Below are positions 33,595 to 35,952 of a DNA stretch of 35,952 bases, piece by piece. The stretch covers positions 1-35,952 of the forward strand of contig CANJYE010000032.1 of NCBI GenBank assembly GCA_947479055.1, read 5' to 3'. The notes below the pieces were generated by a model. It was given only the letters and a program-made list of their open reading frames with translations. It ran no database searches and was not told the origin of the DNA. Position 1 is the stretch's first letter. Each line of letters begins with the position of its first letter. Made by a program: the position numbers and the translations under genes. The stretch comes from Erythrobacteraceae bacterium. GTDB taxonomy: Bacteria; Pseudomonadota; Alphaproteobacteria; Sphingomonadales; Sphingomonadaceae.

Positions 33595-35307
33595 ATGATG
33601 ACCGGGCTGAAAGATGTGGATAGTGGGCAGGCGGAACGGATTGTCGAGCCGCCAAGGGTAATTGCGGACCCGGACGCCTTCGCCTGGGACGACACGGTCG
33701 ACCTCGTGGTGATCGGCTTCGGGGCTTCCGGCGCTTGCGCCGCGATCCAGGCCCGCGAATTCGGTGCGGATGTGCTGGTGGTGGAGCGGTTCAACGGCGG
33801 CGGCGCGGCAGCCTACAGCGGCGGCGTGGTCTATGCCGCGAACACCCGCTACCAGCAGGATGCCGGGATCACCGACAGCGCCGAGGAGATGTTCAAGTAC
33901 CTCGCGATGGAGGTAGGTGATGCTGTCCGCCCCGAGACACTGCGTCGCTATTGCGAACAGAGCGCGGAGAACCTCGACTGGCTGGTGGAACAGGGAGTTG
34001 AGTTCGAAGGCTCGTTCCATCGCGGCAAGACGACCTATCCCGACGAGGACAAATATCTCTATTATTCCGGCAGCGAGACCCTTCCGGCCAACGCCGCCGT
34101 GGCCAAGCCCGCGCCGCGCGGACATCGCACCAAGGCTCCCGGATTTACCGGTTACCGGCTGTTCGAACGGCTGGAAGCCTCGGCCTATCGCAAGGGCGTG
34201 CGCGTAGCCACCCACTCGCGCGCAATGCGGTTGCTGACCAATCCGGCGGGCAAGGTGATCGGCGTGGAAGTGCTGACGCTGGACGAGGCGGTGCGCGAAA
34301 AGCACCAGGAGCAATACAAGATCGTCCACCCGTGGAAGCCGTTCAAGGCCAAGGCGGTGCGGAAGGCGCTGAAAACCGCACGCGAGCTGGAAGAGAACCA
34401 CAGCACCCGCAAATGCTTTCGTGCGCGCAATGGCGTCGTCCTCGCCAATGGCGGGTTCAGCTACAATCTGTCGATGCTGCGCCAGTACATGCCGGTCATC
34501 GCCGAGACGTTCGATTCGCTCATGCCCAATGCCACGATTGGCTGCGACGGCAGCGGCATCCAGCTCGGGGAAACGCTCGGCGCGGCCACGGGATTGATGA
34601 CCAGCAATTTGGTCGCCCGCCAGCTCTCCCCGCCGGTGTCGGCGGTCAAGGGGCTGATGGTCAACACCAGGGGCGAACGCTTCATCGCCGAAGACATCTA
34701 CCTCGCGCGGCTCGGCATAGCGATTGTCGAGCAGCCGGGCGCGAAGGCCTGGCTGATCATGGACAACAGAACCTTCTGGGCGACGGTGAGGGAATCGATG
34801 CCCTCGGGCAAGGGTATCACGGTCTTCAAATATTATGGCCTGCCGAGCCTTATCAACATGGTGTTCGGCGGGACGAAGCGGGCGAGGTCGATTTCCGAGC
34901 TGGCGCGCAAATGCGGCATTCCCGCCGATTCGCTCAAGGCCACGGTCGATGCTGCCAATGCCGCGGTCGATGCGGGCGGGTCCGATCCGGTCGGCAAAAG
35001 CCCGGAATACATGGCCAAGGTCGCGCAAGGTCCGTTCTGGGCGCTCAACAACGATGTCAGCAACGCCACCACCTTTCCGCCGTTCTTCACGCTCGGCGGG
35101 CTCCGGGTCGATGAGGATACCGGCGCGGTGGTGACGGCAGAGGGGCATGCGATCGACGGCCTCTACGCCGCCGGGCGAACGGCGGTGGGGGTCTGTTCCA
35201 ACGGCTATTTCAGCAGCGGGGTCTCGCTGCAGGACTGCGTGTTCTCGGGCCGCCGCGCGGCACGGGCCGCATTGGGTTCACAAGGAGCTATAAGTGCGGC
35301 GGGCTGA
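33595..35307 (+). CDS. FAD-binding oxidoreductase, fumarate reductase / ketosteroid dehydrogenase-like
   Basis: This is a flavoprotein of about 570 residues of the FAD_binding_2 family. The N-terminal dinucleotide fold is DLVVIGFGASGACAAIQAREFGADVLVVERFNGGGAAAYSGG, with a second FAD contact at GVVLANGGFSYN and the C-terminal FTLGGLRVDEDTGAVV...IDGLYAAGRTAVGVCSNGYFSSGVSLQDCVFSGRRAA closing the FAD site. Relatives include 3-ketosteroid delta-1-dehydrogenases and fumarate reductase-like enzymes; which reaction applies cannot be read from the sequence. Start is uncertain among ATGs at 33562, 33595 and 33598; AGAAGGA and GGGGC precede 33595. It is divergent from the sulfatase remnant. Confidence 0.82.
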   Translation: MMTGLKDVDSGQAERIVEPPRVIADPDAFAWDDTVDLVVIGFGASGACAAIQAREFGADVLVVERFNGGGAAAYSGGVVYAANTRYQQDAGITDSAEEMFKYLAMEVGDAVRPETLRRYCEQSAENLDWLVEQGVEFEGSFHRGKTTYPDEDKYLYYSGSETLPANAAVAKPAPRGHRTKAPGFTGYRLFERLEASAYRKGVRVATHSRAMRLLTNPAGKVIGVEVLTLDEAVREKHQEQYKIVHPWKPFKAKAVRKALKTARELEENHSTRKCFRARNGVVLANGGFSYNLSMLRQYMPVIAETFDSLMPNATIGCDGSGIQLGETLGAATGLMTSNLVARQLSPPVSAVKGLMVNTRGERFIAEDIYLARLGIAIVEQPGAKAWLIMDNRTFWATVRESMPSGKGITVFKYYGLPSLINMVFGGTKRARSISELARKCGIPADSLKATVDAANAAVDAGGSDPVGKSPEYMAKVAQGPFWALNNDVSNATTFPPFFTLGGLRVDEDTGAVVTAEGHAIDGLYAAGRTAVGVCSNGYFSSGVSLQDCVFSGRRAARAALGSQGAISAAG

Positions 35308-35538
35308 GAGACGGGAAATCTGGATGCAGCTATCGGAACAATCGAAGGCGATTTCCTCACTGATGATCCGTCCATGAGAGGAGATTTGCATCCCGGCTTG
35401 CCTCGACACGCCCTTATCACCGAGCCCGCTACTACCGTCTCCGTTCTTCACAATGTCAGGCGGGCCTGTCACGAGGACAGAAGCACTCTTCATTGTTGCA
35501 AGGCCAGTTTATCCAAGGAAGGTAATTAAGGCAAAGGC
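35308..35538. other. Intergenic region, nothing recognised
   Basis: These 231 bases between the flavoprotein gene and the HNH gene contain no recognisable gene. The small open frames on the minus strand have no family likeness. An AAGG-rich leader (AAGGCAAAGGC) precedes the HNH start. Confidence 0.35.
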
Positions 35539-35874
35539 ATGGCCCGCAAACATTCGAAGCATCATCCTTACGGCAACTTGCATCAAGAGGAGGAGGCTCC
35601 GGCGGCGGTGCTCTGCTGGCTCTGTGGGAGGCCTGTCGGCAAGTCTATTGTCTGGCATCATCCCGTGCCCAAGAGCCGCGGTGGACGCGATATTGTGCCC
35701 ATGCACCCCATTTGCCAGCAGACGCTGATCGCCAATTTCACCAATTCCGAACTGCAGCGGCACGGGATGGAGGTGGAAGGTCTTCTGGCCAATCCATCCG
35801 TACGAAAATTTGTCGATTGGGTGGCGAACAAGGACCCTGATTTCACCGCGGCCACGGCCAAGAAGCAACGCTGA
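35539..35874 (+). CDS. Small HNH endonuclease-like protein
   Basis: This 111-residue protein has a zinc-knuckle CWLCG (Cys26, Cys29), an HNH-like core WHHPVPKSRGGRDIVPMHPICQQTL (His40, His41, with His56 and Cys59 as further ligands) and a basic C-terminus. This compact form occurs widely in sphingomonads as a housekeeping HNH protein of unknown role rather than a clear homing nuclease. The start follows an AAGGCAAAGGC leader. No neighbour suggests a toxin-antitoxin or restriction system. Confidence 0.72.
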   Translation: MARKHSKHHPYGNLHQEEEAPAAVLCWLCGRPVGKSIVWHHPVPKSRGGRDIVPMHPICQQTLIANFTNSELQRHGMEVEGLLANPSVRKFVDWVANKDPDFTAATAKKQR

Positions 35875-35952
35875 CCCGGCTGCGCGCACGGCGTGGATCG
35901 ACCGGTGGTGGCGCACCGGCTTGTGCCAGATCGACTTCGACATGAAGATCGA

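Noticed and set aside
29718..35952. Direct repeat of the tRNA-Cys 3' end as an attachment site for an island
   Set aside because: I searched by eye for a second copy of the GATTCCGGCTCGGGCCTCCA end downstream and found only short partial matches; no integrase gene is present.

Overview
The window is GC-rich DNA (about 60-65 % G+C by eye) from an alphaproteobacterium, most likely a sphingomonad (Novosphingobium/Sphingomonas/Erythrobacter-like). The evidence is a PhyR-NepR-EcfG general stress response locus, class I PHA synthase with a phasin, GGAAC-N16-CGTT promoters, and a DUF4266/DUF3570/ApbE cluster. No identification by database search was possible.

Layout. (a) 380-5507, plus strand: a compact envelope redox operon made of a thioredoxin-fold protein, a DUF4266 lipoprotein, a DUF3570 beta-barrel candidate, an ApbE flavin transferase and a DsbD/ScsB-type membrane reductase. 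(b) 6006-7766, minus: an orphan RTX-type protein built on 324-bp tandem units. (c) 7991-12192: a LOG-family protein, then thiD, glmM and an AI-2E family permease on the minus strand. (d) 12262-15977: the general stress response locus, with ecfG and nepR, a CHASE-domain HWE-type kinase and phyR. It also contains a previously unannotated small RNA candidate (15887-15977) that has a perfect EcfG promoter, a C-rich loop and an intrinsic terminator. (e) 15983-20720: a GNAT protein, a fatty acid desaturase, and a Rieske oxygenase / PhyH dioxygenase pair. (f) 20704-23498: lptG, lptF and clpS. (g) 23664-26585: phasin and phaC with shared TTGTGCA/TGCACAA palindromes in both upstream regions, probably operators of a PHA regulator. 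(h) 26750-29587: an aminotransferase, a winged-helix regulator and a crotonase. (i) 29669-31691: a tRNA-Cys(GCA) followed by a small accessory patch carrying a Lit-type (peptidase U49) phage-exclusion metalloprotease, a small and possibly frameshifted upstream gene, and gene debris. (j) 31692-35307: an anaerobic sulfatase maturase next to a decayed sulfatase, and an FAD-binding oxidoreductase. (k) 35539-35874: a small HNH protein.

How the parts work together. In the stress locus, phosphorylated PhyR would sequester NepR and free EcfG. EcfG would then transcribe phyR and the small RNA from divergent promoters about 50 bp apart. The RNA's C-rich loop can pair over ten positions with the phyR Shine-Dalgarno region, which suggests a feedback loop. 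In the redox operon, DsbD could move cytoplasmic electrons to the thioredoxin-fold protein. ApbE would attach FMN, and the DUF3570 protein carries a DxxTGAS sequence that resembles a flavinylation site. The two most novel candidates are the stress small RNA with its phyR pairing and the flavin/thiol envelope operon. The Lit-type patch behind the tRNA is the most likely defence element.
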